Shown here piece after piece: positions 25,389 through 33,627 of a stretch of DNA of 64,000 bases. Origin of the DNA: Pseudothioclava sp033100795 (GTDB taxonomy: Bacteria; Pseudomonadota; Alphaproteobacteria; Rhodobacterales; Rhodobacteraceae); assembly GCF_033100795.1 (NCBI RefSeq), contig NZ_JAWLVI010000004.1, positions 124,001-188,000 on the forward strand, in the 5' to 3' direction. The position numbers and the translations under genes were made by a program. A model generated the notes under the pieces. The model saw only the letters and a program-made list of their open reading frames with translations, was not told the origin of the DNA and did no database searches. How positions within the stretch are numbered: position 1 is the stretch's first letter; each line of letters opens with the position of its first letter.

Positions 25389-26867
25389 TTACCACCATTT
25401 TTCGGGCTTGGCCGTGAACCCTGACGCTTTTTCAAGCACATAGGCATGGTTCAGCAGATCGCCCTCTTCCCACGGGCGACCGATCAGTTGCAGCCCCATC
25501 GGCAGTCCCTTGGCATCCAGACCCACCGGAACCGAAATCCCCGGAAGGCCCGCCAAGTTCACCGTCACGGTGAAGACGTCGTTGAGATACATCTCGACCG
25601 GATCAGCCGAAGCCATCTCGCCCAGACCGAAGGCCGACGAGGGCGTTGCGGGCGTCAGGATCGCATCGACACCCGCGGCAAACGCCTGATCGAAGTCGCG
25701 CTTGATCAGCGCGCGGACCTTGCGGGCGCGGTTGTAATAGGCGTCGTAGAAGCCCGCAGACAGCACATAGGTGCCGATCATGATGCGGCGCTGCACCTCG
25801 GGGCCAAAGCCCTCGGCGCGGGTCTTTTCATACATCTCGACGATGCCGTCGCCCTTGCCGAGCTTGGCGCGGTGGCCATAGCGCACCCCGTCATAGCGCG
25901 CGAGGTTCGAAGACGCCTCGGCCGGCGCCACAACGTAATAGGCGGGCAGCGCGTATTTGGTGTGCGGTAGCGAAATATCGACGATCTCGGCGCCAGCATC
26001 CTTCAGCATCGCGGCGCCATCGGCCCAAAGCTTCTCGATCTCGGCGGGCATACCGTCCATGCGGTATTCTTTCGGGATACCGATCTTCTTGCCGCGAATG
26101 TCGCCCGTCAGCGCCGCTTCGAAATCCGGCACCGCAATGTCGGCGCTGGTCGAATCTTTGGGGTCATGCGAGGCCATCGTGCCCAGCATGATCGCCGCAT
26201 CGCGCACCGATTTGGTCATCGGCCCCGCCTGATCGAGCGAAGACGCAAACGCCACCACACCCCAACGCGACACGCGTCCGTAGGTCGGCTTGATGCCCAC
26301 GATGCCGGTGAAGGCGGCGGGCTGGCGGATCGAGCCGCCGGTATCAGTGCCGGTCGCGGCCAGACACAGGTCCGCCGCCACAGCAGACGCAGACCCGCCC
26401 GACGAGCCGCCCGGCGTGCGCTGCACATCATCGACTTTCCACGGGTTCACAACGGGACCATAGCAGGCGGTCTCGTTCGACGAGCCCATCGCGAATTCGT
26501 CCATGCTGAGCTTGCCCAGCATAACCGCGCCCGCATCCCACAGGTTCTGGGTCACGGTCGATTCATACTCGGGCTTGAAGCCCTCAAGAATGCGGCTCGC
26601 GGCCTGCGAGGCGACACCCTTGGTGCAGAAAAGATCTTTGATCCCCAGCGGGATACCGCACATCGCGGGGGCATCACCGGCCTGAATGCGCGCATCAGCG
26701 GCCTTCGCCTGCTCCAGCGCGATCTCGGGCGTCTTGGTGCTATAGGCGTTCAGCACACCGGCTTCATCAATCGCCGCAAGGCAGCTTTCGGTCAGCGCGA
26801 CCGAGGTCGTCTCGCCCTTGCGCAGCGCGTCGCGGGCGGCGGAAATCGTCAGTTTATTCAGGCTCAT
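25389..26867 (-). CDS. gatA: Asp-tRNA(Asn)/Glu-tRNA(Gln) amidotransferase subunit A
   Basis: A 492-residue amidase-signature subunit that supplies ammonia from glutamine to GatB for making Gln-tRNA or Asn-tRNA. The catalytic Ser-cisSer-Lys region is visible: GIKDLFCTKG with the Lys and TPGGSSGGSASAVAADL with the Ser pair. Length is normal. The start overlaps the gatC stop by 4 bases (ATGA), so subunit translation is coupled. gatB is not in the window, a common split in Rhodobacteraceae. Confidence 0.97.
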   Translation of the reverse strand: MSLNKLTISAARDALRKGETTSVALTESCLAAIDEAGVLNAYSTKTPEIALEQAKAADARIQAGDAPAMCGIPLGIKDLFCTKGVASQAASRILEGFKPEYESTVTQNLWDAGAVMLGKLSMDEFAMGSSNETACYGPVVNPWKVDDVQRTPGGSSGGSASAVAADLCLAATGTDTGGSIRQPAAFTGIVGIKPTYGRVSRWGVVAFASSLDQAGPMTKSVRDAAIMLGTMASHDPKDSTSADIAVPDFEAALTGDIRGKKIGIPKEYRMDGMPAEIEKLWADGAAMLKDAGAEIVDISLPHTKYALPAYYVVAPAEASSNLARYDGVRYGHRAKLGKGDGIVEMYEKTRAEGFGPEVQRRIMIGTYVLSAGFYDAYYNRARKVRALIKRDFDQAFAAGVDAILTPATPSSAFGLGEMASADPVEMYLNDVFTVTVNLAGLPGISVPVGLDAKGLPMGLQLIGRPWEEGDLLNHAYVLEKASGFTAKPEKWW

Positions 26868-27151
26868 TCGACCACCTTCGGAACGGCAAAGAAACCCTCG
26901 CGGGCGTCGGGGGCATTGGCGAGGATCTTGTCCTGATAGCCGCCATCGGTCACAACATCGACGCGGCGCTTAAGGCGCATAGGCGTGACAGAGGTCATCG
27001 GCTCGATCCCCTCCACGTCCACTTCGTTCAGTTGCTCCATGAAGGTCAGAATACCCGAAAGCTCGCGTGCGAGCTCGGGCAGATCGTCCTCGGCCACTTG
27101 AATGCGGGCCAGATGCGCCACCTTGCGGGCGGTGTCGATGTCAATGGACAT
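26864..27151 (-). CDS. gatC: Asp-tRNA(Asn)/Glu-tRNA(Gln) amidotransferase subunit C
   Basis: A 95-residue small subunit that wraps GatA and GatB. Family features: MSIDIDTARKVAHLARIQVAEDDL, a central FMEQLNEVDVEGIEPMTSV and the C-terminal REGFFAVPKVVE. The start at MSIDID is the conserved one. First gene of the gatCA unit; divergent from the UPF0173 hydrolase gene with a 116-bp gap. Confidence 0.96.
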   Translation of the reverse strand: MSIDIDTARKVAHLARIQVAEDDLPELARELSGILTFMEQLNEVDVEGIEPMTSVTPMRLKRRVDVVTDGGYQDKILANAPDAREGFFAVPKVVE

Positions 27152-27267
27152 TGGGCTCTCCGGTTGTCTTGCGCACGGGTTTAGCGGCAAGGCGGGTGGC
27201 TTTCAAGCCGCGCTTCCCTCTGGCGCGATCTGCGCTAGTCTAAGGGCACGGCAAAACGGAGGGGAAG

Positions 27268-27960
27268 ATGCGACTGACGTGGCTTGGGCATTCGGGGTTT
27301 CGGCTGGAAATCGAAGGCGCGGTGATCCTGATCGACCCGTGGCTAAGCGGCAATCCGGCTTTCCCGGCCGAGCGCCGCGCCGAGGCAATCGCAGGCGCGA
27401 CCCACATTCTGGTGACCCACGGCCACGGCGACCATTCGTCAGACGCGCTGGCCATCGCGAAGGATCAAGGCATCCCCGTTGCGGGCATCTATGACCTGAT
27501 CAGCTTTTGGGAGCAGCACGAGGCGATCAAGGGGATCGGCTATAACAAGGGCGGCACGATCGACCTGAACGGCGCGAAAGTCACGATGGTTCCGGCGATC
27601 CATTCGTCCTCGCTCGGGTCCGACAAGGGGCCGGTCTACGCGGGGGGCGAGGCGGGCTATATGATCGCGGGGGAAGGCCATACGATCTATGTCTCGGGCG
27701 ACACCACCATCATGGCCGACATGGGCTGGATGGGCGAATATCACGCGCCCGACATCGGCATCCTCTGCGCGGGCGGTCATTTCACGATGGATATGAAGGC
27801 GGCAGCCTGGGCGGCGCAAAAATATTTCGACTTCAAGACCGTGATCCCGTGCCACTACAAGACCTTCCCGCTTTTGGAGCAAAACGCCGATGCGTTGAAA
27901 GCCGGGCTGCCGGGCGTGCAGGTGATCGAGCCACAGGTAATGGCGCCGATCACGCTTTAA
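27268..27960 (+). CDS. UPF0173 metal-dependent hydrolase
   Basis: A 230-residue metallo-beta-lactamase-fold protein. The metal motif ILVTHGHGDHSSD (HxHxDH) is present near residue 50, with VSGDTTIMADMGWMGE and a C-terminal VIPCHYKTFP supplying further His ligands. This is the UPF0173 (YtkL-like) family, whose substrate is not known. The frame starts at MRLTWLGHSGFRLEIEG after GGAGGGG. It ends tail to tail with tadA, overlapping by 4 bases. Confidence 0.92.
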   Translation: MRLTWLGHSGFRLEIEGAVILIDPWLSGNPAFPAERRAEAIAGATHILVTHGHGDHSSDALAIAKDQGIPVAGIYDLISFWEQHEAIKGIGYNKGGTIDLNGAKVTMVPAIHSSSLGSDKGPVYAGGEAGYMIAGEGHTIYVSGDTTIMADMGWMGEYHAPDIGILCAGGHFTMDMKAAAWAAQKYFDFKTVIPCHYKTFPLLEQNADALKAGLPGVQVIEPQVMAPITL

Positions 27961-28406
27961 CGCCGCGCGGCGAAGAACTCTTTGAGCAGCCTCTCGGCCT
28001 CGGCGGCGGCAATCCCGTCATAGACCTCGGGGACGTGGTGGCATTGGGGATGCGCAAAAATGCGCGGCCCTTGCGCCACGCCGCCCGACTTGGGATCAGC
28101 CGCGCCATAATAAATCCGCGCAATCCGCGCGTTCGACAGGGCCGCGGCACACATCGGGCAGGGTTCAAGCGTCACATACAGGTCATAGCCCGGCAGGCGC
28201 TCGGATCCAGCCAGCGCACAGGCCGCCCGCAGCGCCAGAATTTCGGCGTGCGCCGTCGGGTCGTTCAGCTCGCGCGTCCGGTTGCCCGCGCGCGCCACGA
28301 CCGCACCGTCCGGCGAGACGATCACCGCCCCCACAGGAACCTCACCGCGCGCGGCGGCGGCGCGAGCCTCTAGCAAAGCCTGATCCATGAATGACGTAAA
28401 GCGCAT
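27957..28406 (-). CDS. tadA: tRNA adenosine(34) deaminase TadA
   Basis: A 149-residue zinc deaminase that makes inosine at the wobble base of tRNA-Arg(ACG). Zinc/catalytic motifs: PTAHAEILALRAA (HAE) and TLEPCPMCAAALSNARI (PCxxC). Length fits the family. The tail is short and Ala/Arg-rich. Single gene, convergent with the UPF0173 hydrolase and divergent from the pseudouridine synthase. Confidence 0.94.
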   Translation of the reverse strand: MRFTSFMDQALLEARAAAARGEVPVGAVIVSPDGAVVARAGNRTRELNDPTAHAEILALRAACALAGSERLPGYDLYVTLEPCPMCAAALSNARIARIYYGAADPKSGGVAQGPRIFAHPQCHHVPEVYDGIAAAEAERLLKEFFAARR

Positions 28407-28520
28407 GGCCCTTCATCGCTTGGATTTCGCGGCCATTCAAGCCGCTTCCCATGTGCTGCGGAAAGATGTATGAGCGGGCCTTCGCCCGCGATGATCGCGC
28501 GCCCCCTCCCCTAGAAGGAC

Positions 28521-30344
28521 ATGGATGATATGACCTCCCCCACAGAAAAACCCCAATCCGTCGAACGCGTTGCCAAGGTTATCGCGCGCTCCGGCTATGC
28601 CTCGCGCCGCGACGCCGAGAAAATGATTCTCGCTGGCCGCGTATCCGTGAACGGCAAGGCGATCAACTCGCCCGCGCTGGATGTGGCCCCGAAGGACAAG
28701 GTTGCCATCGACGGCAAACCGATCGACGCGCCGCAGGAAACGCGGCTGTGGCTGTATTACAAGCCGCTCGGGCTGATTACCTCCGAGAAGGACGAACAAG
28801 GCCGCCGCACGATTTTCGACGAAATGCCCGAGGGTATGCCGCGCGTGCTGAACGTTGGCCGCCTTGACCTTAACTCCGAAGGGCTGTTGCTGCTGACCAA
28901 TGACGGTGGGCTGAAGCGTCGTCTTGAACTGCCCGAGACCGGCTGGCTGCGCAAATACCGCGTGCGCATCAACGGTCGCCCCGTGGACACCACCTTTGAC
29001 CCGCTGCGCGACGGCATCACCATCGACGGCGAGGACTTCCAGCCGATGGAAGTGACCATCGACCGCCAGCAAGGCGCGAACTGCTGGCTGACCGTCGGCA
29101 TCCGCGAAGGCAAGAACCGCGAGATCCGTCGCGCGATGGCCGAGATCGGCCTGCAGGTGAACCGCCTGATCCGTATCTCGTACGGTCCGTTCCGCCTGAA
29201 TGACATGAAGGCGGGCGACGTGATGGAAATCCGCCGCAAGGTGCTGCGCGACCAGCTTGGCGACCGCCTGCTGACCGGCGAAGGGCCAGAGGAAGAGGCG
29301 CCCCGCGGTCCCCGTGGCCGCTCGGATGACCGCCGCGACGGCCCTGCGCGTCGTGGGTTCGGTGACAAACCGCCGCGTCGCGACCGTGACGGGGATGATC
29401 GCGGCGAGCGCAAAGGCTTTGGCCGCCAGCGTGATTTTGCAGACCGCGACGGTGAGGATCGTCCGCGCAAACCCCGCTTCGGTGATCGCCCCTCGCGCGA
29501 CGGTGATGATCGCAAGGGCGGCTTCGGCAAGCGCGACTTCGGCTCGCGCGATGGTGGCGAGCGTCCCTCGAAGCCGCGTTGGGGCGACAAGCCCGCCCGC
29601 GACGGTGACGAGCGCAAGGGCGGCTTCGGCAAGCGTGACTTCGGCTCGCGCGATGGTGGCGAGCGTCCCTCGAAGCCGCGTTGGGGCGACAAGCCCGCTC
29701 GCGACGGTGACGAGCGCAAGGGCGGCTTCGGCAAGCGTGACTTCGGATCGCGCGATGGTGGCGAGCGACCCTCGAAGCCGCGTTGGGGCGACAAGCCCGC
29801 TCGCGACGGTGACGAGCGCAAGGGCGGCTTCGGCAAGCGTGACTTCGGATCGCGCGATGGTGGCGAGCGTCCCTCGAAGCCGCGTTGGGGCGACAAGCCC
29901 GCTCGTGACGGTGACGAGCGCAAGGGCGGCTTCGGCAAGCGCGACTTCGGCTCGCGCGATGGTGGCGAGCGCAAGAGCTTTGGCGACAAAAAGCCCTATC
30001 AGCCGCGCCGCGACAGCGACGATCGCCCGCAAGGCGACCGCCCCCGCAAGGAACGCTGGAGCGCGGATGACCGCAAAGCCCCGCGCCCGCCGCGCGAGGA
30101 TGGCGCCCCCAAAGGCGACGGTCAGAAGCGGTATAAATCCGACGGCTTCCGCAGCCAGTCCGATGCAAAGCCGCGCGGCAAGTTCGGCGATAAATTCGGC
30201 GGCGGCAAACCCGCTGGCAAAGGCTTTGGCGGCCGCGACCGTGACGACCGTCCGCGCGGAGATCGCCCGATGGGCGGCAAACCCCGCGCAGGCGGCTTCA
30301 AACCGCACTCGGGCGGCCCGCGCGGCCCGAAACCGCGCTCGTAA
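28521..30344 (+). CDS. rluB: RluB-type 23S rRNA pseudouridine synthase with long RG/RD-rich repeat tail
   Basis: A 607-residue protein. Residues 10-255 are a normal RluB/RsuA enzyme: S4 domain (RVAKVIARSGYASRRDAEKMI) then the catalytic VGRLDLNSEGLLLLTNDG with the Asp nucleophile, and GKNREIRRAMAEIG. Residues about 260-607 are a low-complexity Arg/Gly/Asp/Lys tail containing four 34-residue tandem copies plus a partial fifth (starting RDGDERKGGFGKRDFGSRDG). RluB modifies U2605 of 23S rRNA in E. coli. Such RG-type tails are seen in alphaproteobacterial homologues and likely aid RNA binding. AGAAGGAC precedes the ATG. Confidence 0.92.
   Translation: MDDMTSPTEKPQSVERVAKVIARSGYASRRDAEKMILAGRVSVNGKAINSPALDVAPKDKVAIDGKPIDAPQETRLWLYYKPLGLITSEKDEQGRRTIFDEMPEGMPRVLNVGRLDLNSEGLLLLTNDGGLKRRLELPETGWLRKYRVRINGRPVDTTFDPLRDGITIDGEDFQPMEVTIDRQQGANCWLTVGIREGKNREIRRAMAEIGLQVNRLIRISYGPFRLNDMKAGDVMEIRRKVLRDQLGDRLLTGEGPEEEAPRGPRGRSDDRRDGPARRGFGDKPPRRDRDGDDRGERKGFGRQRDFADRDGEDRPRKPRFGDRPSRDGDDRKGGFGKRDFGSRDGGERPSKPRWGDKPARDGDERKGGFGKRDFGSRDGGERPSKPRWGDKPARDGDERKGGFGKRDFGSRDGGERPSKPRWGDKPARDGDERKGGFGKRDFGSRDGGERPSKPRWGDKPARDGDERKGGFGKRDFGSRDGGERKSFGDKKPYQPRRDSDDRPQGDRPRKERWSADDRKAPRPPREDGAPKGDGQKRYKSDGFRSQSDAKPRGKFGDKFGGGKPAGKGFGGRDRDDRPRGDRPMGGKPRAGGFKPHSGGPRGPKPRS
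29496..29975 (+). repeat. 102-bp in-frame tandem repeat, four full copies and a partial fifth
   Basis: Units begin at 29496, 29598, 29700, 29802 and 29904, each encoding 34 residues of the RluB tail. Copies are nearly identical in DNA, mostly differing at third positions, which points to recent expansion or homogenisation by slippage or recombination. Confidence 0.95.
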
Positions 30345-30382
30345 CGCGGCACGCGCAAATTCTTGCCTGTCATCGGTTTTTC

Positions 30383-30411
30383 ACGCCCCCGCCCTAGCGC
30401 GGGGGCGTTTT
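30383..30411 (+). terminator. Intrinsic terminator after rluB
   Basis: ACGCCCCCGC (30383-30392) pairs with GCGGGGGCGT (30399-30408), followed by TTTT. It separates rluB from the stress-type operon that starts at 30465. Confidence 0.9.
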
Positions 30412-30464
30412 GCTACCTATACATATGGCGTCGGGGTATTTGTTGCGCCCCGCGAGGGGGTATG

Positions 30465-30548
30465 ATGTCCAAGACGGCCATGCAGCGCATCGCCTTCTAT
30501 CTGGTTCTCGGCCTGACCCTGACCGTTGCATTGACCGGCGGGGTATAG
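30465..30548 (+). CDS. Putative 27-residue membrane microprotein
   Basis: MSKTAMQRIAFYLVLGLT followed by LTVALTGGV: a basic N terminus and a single hydrophobic helix, ending in stop 5 bases before the ATG of xpaC. GAGGGGG lies 4 bases upstream; an ATG one codon earlier would be too close to it. Ribosome site, membrane-helix composition and tight placement at the head of the operon argue for translation. It might be a membrane subunit or a coupling leader peptide. It has no known family to my knowledge. Confidence 0.55.
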   Translation: MSKTAMQRIAFYLVLGLTLTVALTGGV

Positions 30549-30553
30549 GGCAT

Positions 30554-31459
30554 ATGGCTGAACGGTTCGGCGGGCAGTATAGCCCCTCCCCCAAGCGCGA
30601 CCTTGCCGGACGCGAGATCGACAAGCGCCCCCCTGCCCCTTTGAAGCACCGCCTTGAGGGGCGGCCGTTCTGGATTACCCTTGCCGCCGCGCCCTTCCTG
30701 CTGACAGCCTTTGGTGACGGGCTGGTCGGGCTGATCCGTGCGCTTGGTGCTTTTGCCCTGATCGGCGCGGGCGCGATGCTGACCCGCGAAGGGCTGCGGA
30801 CCGAGGCCGCCTTTGACGCGCGAAGCAAAGCGCGCAAACCCGCCTTCCCGCGCAAGATTTTCGGCGCAATCTTGTTTGGCGCGGGGCTGGGGCTTGGCGC
30901 ACAGGCGCCGGAAATGGGGCTGATCGGCGCGATCACTGTTGGCGCGGTAGGCGCGGTGCTGAGCCTTCTGGCCTTTGGTCTTGATCCGCTGAAAAGCAAG
31001 GGCATGGAAGGCGTCGACACCTTCCAGCAAGACCGCGTGTTGCGCATTGTGGCCGAGGGCGAGAAGCACCTTGCCGCGATGCGCGACGCGATCACCCGCA
31101 CGGGCGACCACGCCCTTCTGGCCCGCATCGACCGCTTCACCACCACCGCGCGCGAGATGTTCCGCGTGGTCGAGGAAGACCCCGGCGACCTGTCCTCGGC
31201 ACGGCGCTACATGGGGGTCTATCTGATGGGCGCGCGCGATGCCTCGGTCAAGTTTGCAGACCTCTGGACGCAGACCCGCGATCCTTCGGCGCGCGATGCC
31301 TACGAGGCGCTGCTGGACGATATGGAAGCGAATTACACCGCCCGCACCCGCGCGCTGATTGCCGACGGGCGCGACGGGCTGGACATCGAGATCGACGTTT
31401 TGCGCGACAGGCTCGCCCGCGAGGGGCTGGCAATGGCGCCTGTAACCCGTAAAGATTAA
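30554..31459 (+). CDS. XpaC-like protein (5-bromo-4-chloroindolyl phosphate hydrolysis family)
   Basis: A 301-residue protein with a basic N-terminal tail, two hydrophobic segments pairs (residues about 40-75 and 98-140: WITLAAAPFLLTAFGDGLVGLI, IFGAILFGAGLGLGA, LIGAITVGAVGAVLSLLAFGL) and a C-terminal helical domain from FQQDRVLRIVAEGEKHLAAMRD onward. This is the XpaC family, regularly found directly before telA as here (B. subtilis xpaC-yaaN). The family name reflects an old plate phenotype; real function is unknown and probably membrane-related. Downstream genes follow closely on the same strand. Confidence 0.85.
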   Translation: MAERFGGQYSPSPKRDLAGREIDKRPPAPLKHRLEGRPFWITLAAAPFLLTAFGDGLVGLIRALGAFALIGAGAMLTREGLRTEAAFDARSKARKPAFPRKIFGAILFGAGLGLGAQAPEMGLIGAITVGAVGAVLSLLAFGLDPLKSKGMEGVDTFQQDRVLRIVAEGEKHLAAMRDAITRTGDHALLARIDRFTTTAREMFRVVEEDPGDLSSARRYMGVYLMGARDASVKFADLWTQTRDPSARDAYEALLDDMEANYTARTRALIADGRDGLDIEIDVLRDRLAREGLAMAPVTRKD

Positions 31460-31478
31460 GCGACCCGAAGGAGGGCCA

Positions 31479-32648
31479 ATGATGACCGAAACAACCCGCG
31501 AAAAAGCCGCCGCCGCGCTGGCCGAGATCGAAAGCGTAACGGCGGTCGTCCTGCCCGAACCGACCGGCGCCATCGTGCCGCTGGCCGAAGCCCCCGAGGC
31601 GACGAGCGCCGAAATCCGCGCCCGCATGGCCGAAATTGATCTGGGCGACACGGGGTCCATTGTGCATTTCGGCGCCCGCGCGCAGGGTGAGTTGCAGCAA
31701 ATCTCTCAGGCGATGCTGGCCGATGTGAAGAACAAGGACGTCGGCCCTGCGGGTGACAGCCTGCGCCAGATCGTGACTACGCTGCGCGGGTTCTCGGTGT
31801 CCGAGCTTGACGTCCGGCGCGAGCGGAGCTGGTGGGAAAAGCTCTTGGGTCGCGCCGCCCCCTTCGCCAGCTTTCTTGCCCGCTTCGAAGAGGTGCAGGG
31901 CCAGATCGACAAGATCACCGACAACCTGCTGGGGCATGAGCATACGCTTTTGAAAGACATCAAGTCGCTGGATGTGCTCTATGACAAGACGCTGAATTTC
32001 TATGACGAACTCGCGCTTTATATCGCCGCGGGCGAGGAAAAGCTGGCCGAGATCGACGCGAAAGATATCCCCGCGTGCGAAGCCGCCGTCGAGGCCGCGC
32101 CCGAGGCCGACAAGGTGATGCGCGCGCAAGAACTGCGCGATCTGCGCTCGGCCCGCGATGATCTGGAGCGCCGCGTGCATGATCTGAAGCTCACCCGTCA
32201 GGTGACGATGCAATCGCTGCCTTCGATCCGGCTGGTGCAGGAAAACGACAAATCGCTCGTCACCAAGATCAACTCGACGCTGGTGAACACCGTGCCGCTG
32301 TGGGAGACCCAGTTGGCGCAGGCGGTCACGATCCAGCGCTCGCGCGAGGCGGCCGAGGCCGTGCGCGATGCGAACGACCTGACCAACGAATTGCTGACCG
32401 CGAACGCCAAGAACCTGCGGCAGGCCAATCAGGTCGTGCGCGAGGAAATGGAGCGCGGCGTCTTTGACATCGGGGCGATCAAGACCGCCAATGCCGAGCT
32501 GATCGGCTCGATTGAGGACAGCCTGCGCATCGCCGACGAAGGCAAGCGCAACCGCGCCGCCGCCGAAAAGGATCTGATCGAGATGGAAGCGAAGCTGCGC
32601 GACACGCTCGCCTCGGCCAAGGCCCGTCAAACCGGCGGAGCCGCCTGA
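31479..32648 (+). CDS. telA: TelA/KlaA toxic-anion resistance family protein
   Basis: A 389-residue, all-helical cytoplasmic protein: coiled-coil stretches such as FEEVQGQIDKITDNLLGHEHTLLKDIKSLD, LRDLRSARDDLERRVHDLKLTRQV and the conserved NTVPLWETQLAQAVTIQRSREAA block define TelA. Family members were named for tellurite resistance, but many act in envelope stress. Start follows AGGAGGG. Its stop is directly followed by the ATG of the DUF2927 gene (zero gap). It pairs with XpaC in front. Confidence 0.92.
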   Translation: MMTETTREKAAAALAEIESVTAVVLPEPTGAIVPLAEAPEATSAEIRARMAEIDLGDTGSIVHFGARAQGELQQISQAMLADVKNKDVGPAGDSLRQIVTTLRGFSVSELDVRRERSWWEKLLGRAAPFASFLARFEEVQGQIDKITDNLLGHEHTLLKDIKSLDVLYDKTLNFYDELALYIAAGEEKLAEIDAKDIPACEAAVEAAPEADKVMRAQELRDLRSARDDLERRVHDLKLTRQVTMQSLPSIRLVQENDKSLVTKINSTLVNTVPLWETQLAQAVTIQRSREAAEAVRDANDLTNELLTANAKNLRQANQVVREEMERGVFDIGAIKTANAELIGSIEDSLRIADEGKRNRAAAEKDLIEMEAKLRDTLASAKARQTGGAA

Positions 32649-33617
32649 ATGCGCGGGCGGGCCTTGTCCTGGCGCAAAGGGGGGCTGGCGCTTGCGCTGG
32701 CGGCCCTTGTTGCCGGCTGTGTTGGCCCGCCTTTTTCACCCTTGGGAAGCGGCGCACCAAGCACATCTCCCCCCCCGCCTGACGCACCGCTGAACGATGG
32801 AGCACCGCGCTCGGAATCCTCGCAGGCGATGTCGGATTATCTGGCACGGATCGAGGCGACGCTTGTTGGTCAGGGACTTTTGCGCCAGGATGTTGCCCCG
32901 CGCGACGCGCCGTTCAACTCCCGCCAACTGGCCGAGAATTTCATCCGCATCGCGCTTTATGACGAATATTCCGCCCGCAACGGCAATTTCGTCGCCGAGC
33001 AAAGCGCCTCGCGGCTGCGGCGCTGGACGCGGCCCGTGCGGATGAGCGTCGAGTTTGGCACCTCGGTTCCGCCCGCGCAGCGCAAGGCCGACCGCGCCGC
33101 CATTTCCGCCTACGCGGGGCAGCTTGCGCGCGCCAGCGGTCATCCGGTCCGGCTTGGCTACGGGCGCGGCAATTTCACCGTGCTGATCGTGAACGAGGAC
33201 GAGCGTCGCGCCATCGGCCCGCGCCTGCGCCAGATCGTGCCGGGCATCGACGAGGCATCGGTGCGCGCCATCGCGGGGCTTGCGCCCTCGACCTTCTGCG
33301 TCGCTTTTGCCTTTTCCGAGGGCAACTCGCCCGAATATAGCAATGTCGTCGCGGTCATTCGCGGCGAACACCCCGATCTGCTGCGCACCTCATGCATCCA
33401 CGAAGAACTGGCGCAGGGGATGGGGCTGGCCAACGATAGCCCCCGCGCGCGTCCCTCGATCTTTAACGACGACGAAGAATTCGCGCTGCTGACGCGCCAT
33501 GACGAGATGCTGTTGCAGATGCTTTACGACCCGCGCCTCAAGCCCGGCATGACCGAGGCCGAGGCGCGCCCGATTGTTCACATGATTGCCGCCGAACTGA
33601 TGGGCGGAGACAGTTAA
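32649..33617 (+). CDS. DUF2927 lipoprotein
   Basis: A 322-residue protein with a lipoprotein signal (LALALAALVAGC, lipobox Cys near residue 25), a Pro/Ser linker (PSTSPPPPDAPLND) and a large DUF2927 domain from SRQLAENFIRIALYDEYS to the end, including SCIHEELAQGMGLANDSPRARPSIFNDDEEFALLT. The conserved CIHEELAQGMG segment looks like a protease-type HExx helix, though the HEELA pattern lacks the second His of HExxH. Outer- or inner-membrane anchored facing the periplasm. It links the cytoplasmic TelA part of the operon to the envelope. Confidence 0.85.
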   Translation: MRGRALSWRKGGLALALAALVAGCVGPPFSPLGSGAPSTSPPPPDAPLNDGAPRSESSQAMSDYLARIEATLVGQGLLRQDVAPRDAPFNSRQLAENFIRIALYDEYSARNGNFVAEQSASRLRRWTRPVRMSVEFGTSVPPAQRKADRAAISAYAGQLARASGHPVRLGYGRGNFTVLIVNEDERRAIGPRLRQIVPGIDEASVRAIAGLAPSTFCVAFAFSEGNSPEYSNVVAVIRGEHPDLLRTSCIHEELAQGMGLANDSPRARPSIFNDDEEFALLTRHDEMLLQMLYDPRLKPGMTEAEARPIVHMIAAELMGGDS

Positions 33618-33627
33618 GGAGGCTCCG

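Noticed and set aside
29496..29975. Regular repeats considered as a CRISPR array
   Set aside because: Units are contiguous 102-bp tandem copies in frame within rluB, with no unique spacers.
28437..30308. A 623-codon minus-strand frame across rluB with periodic Ala/Val repeats
   Set aside because: The repeats are the reverse reading of the 102-bp tandem units of rluB; rluB itself has clear enzyme motifs and a ribosome site.
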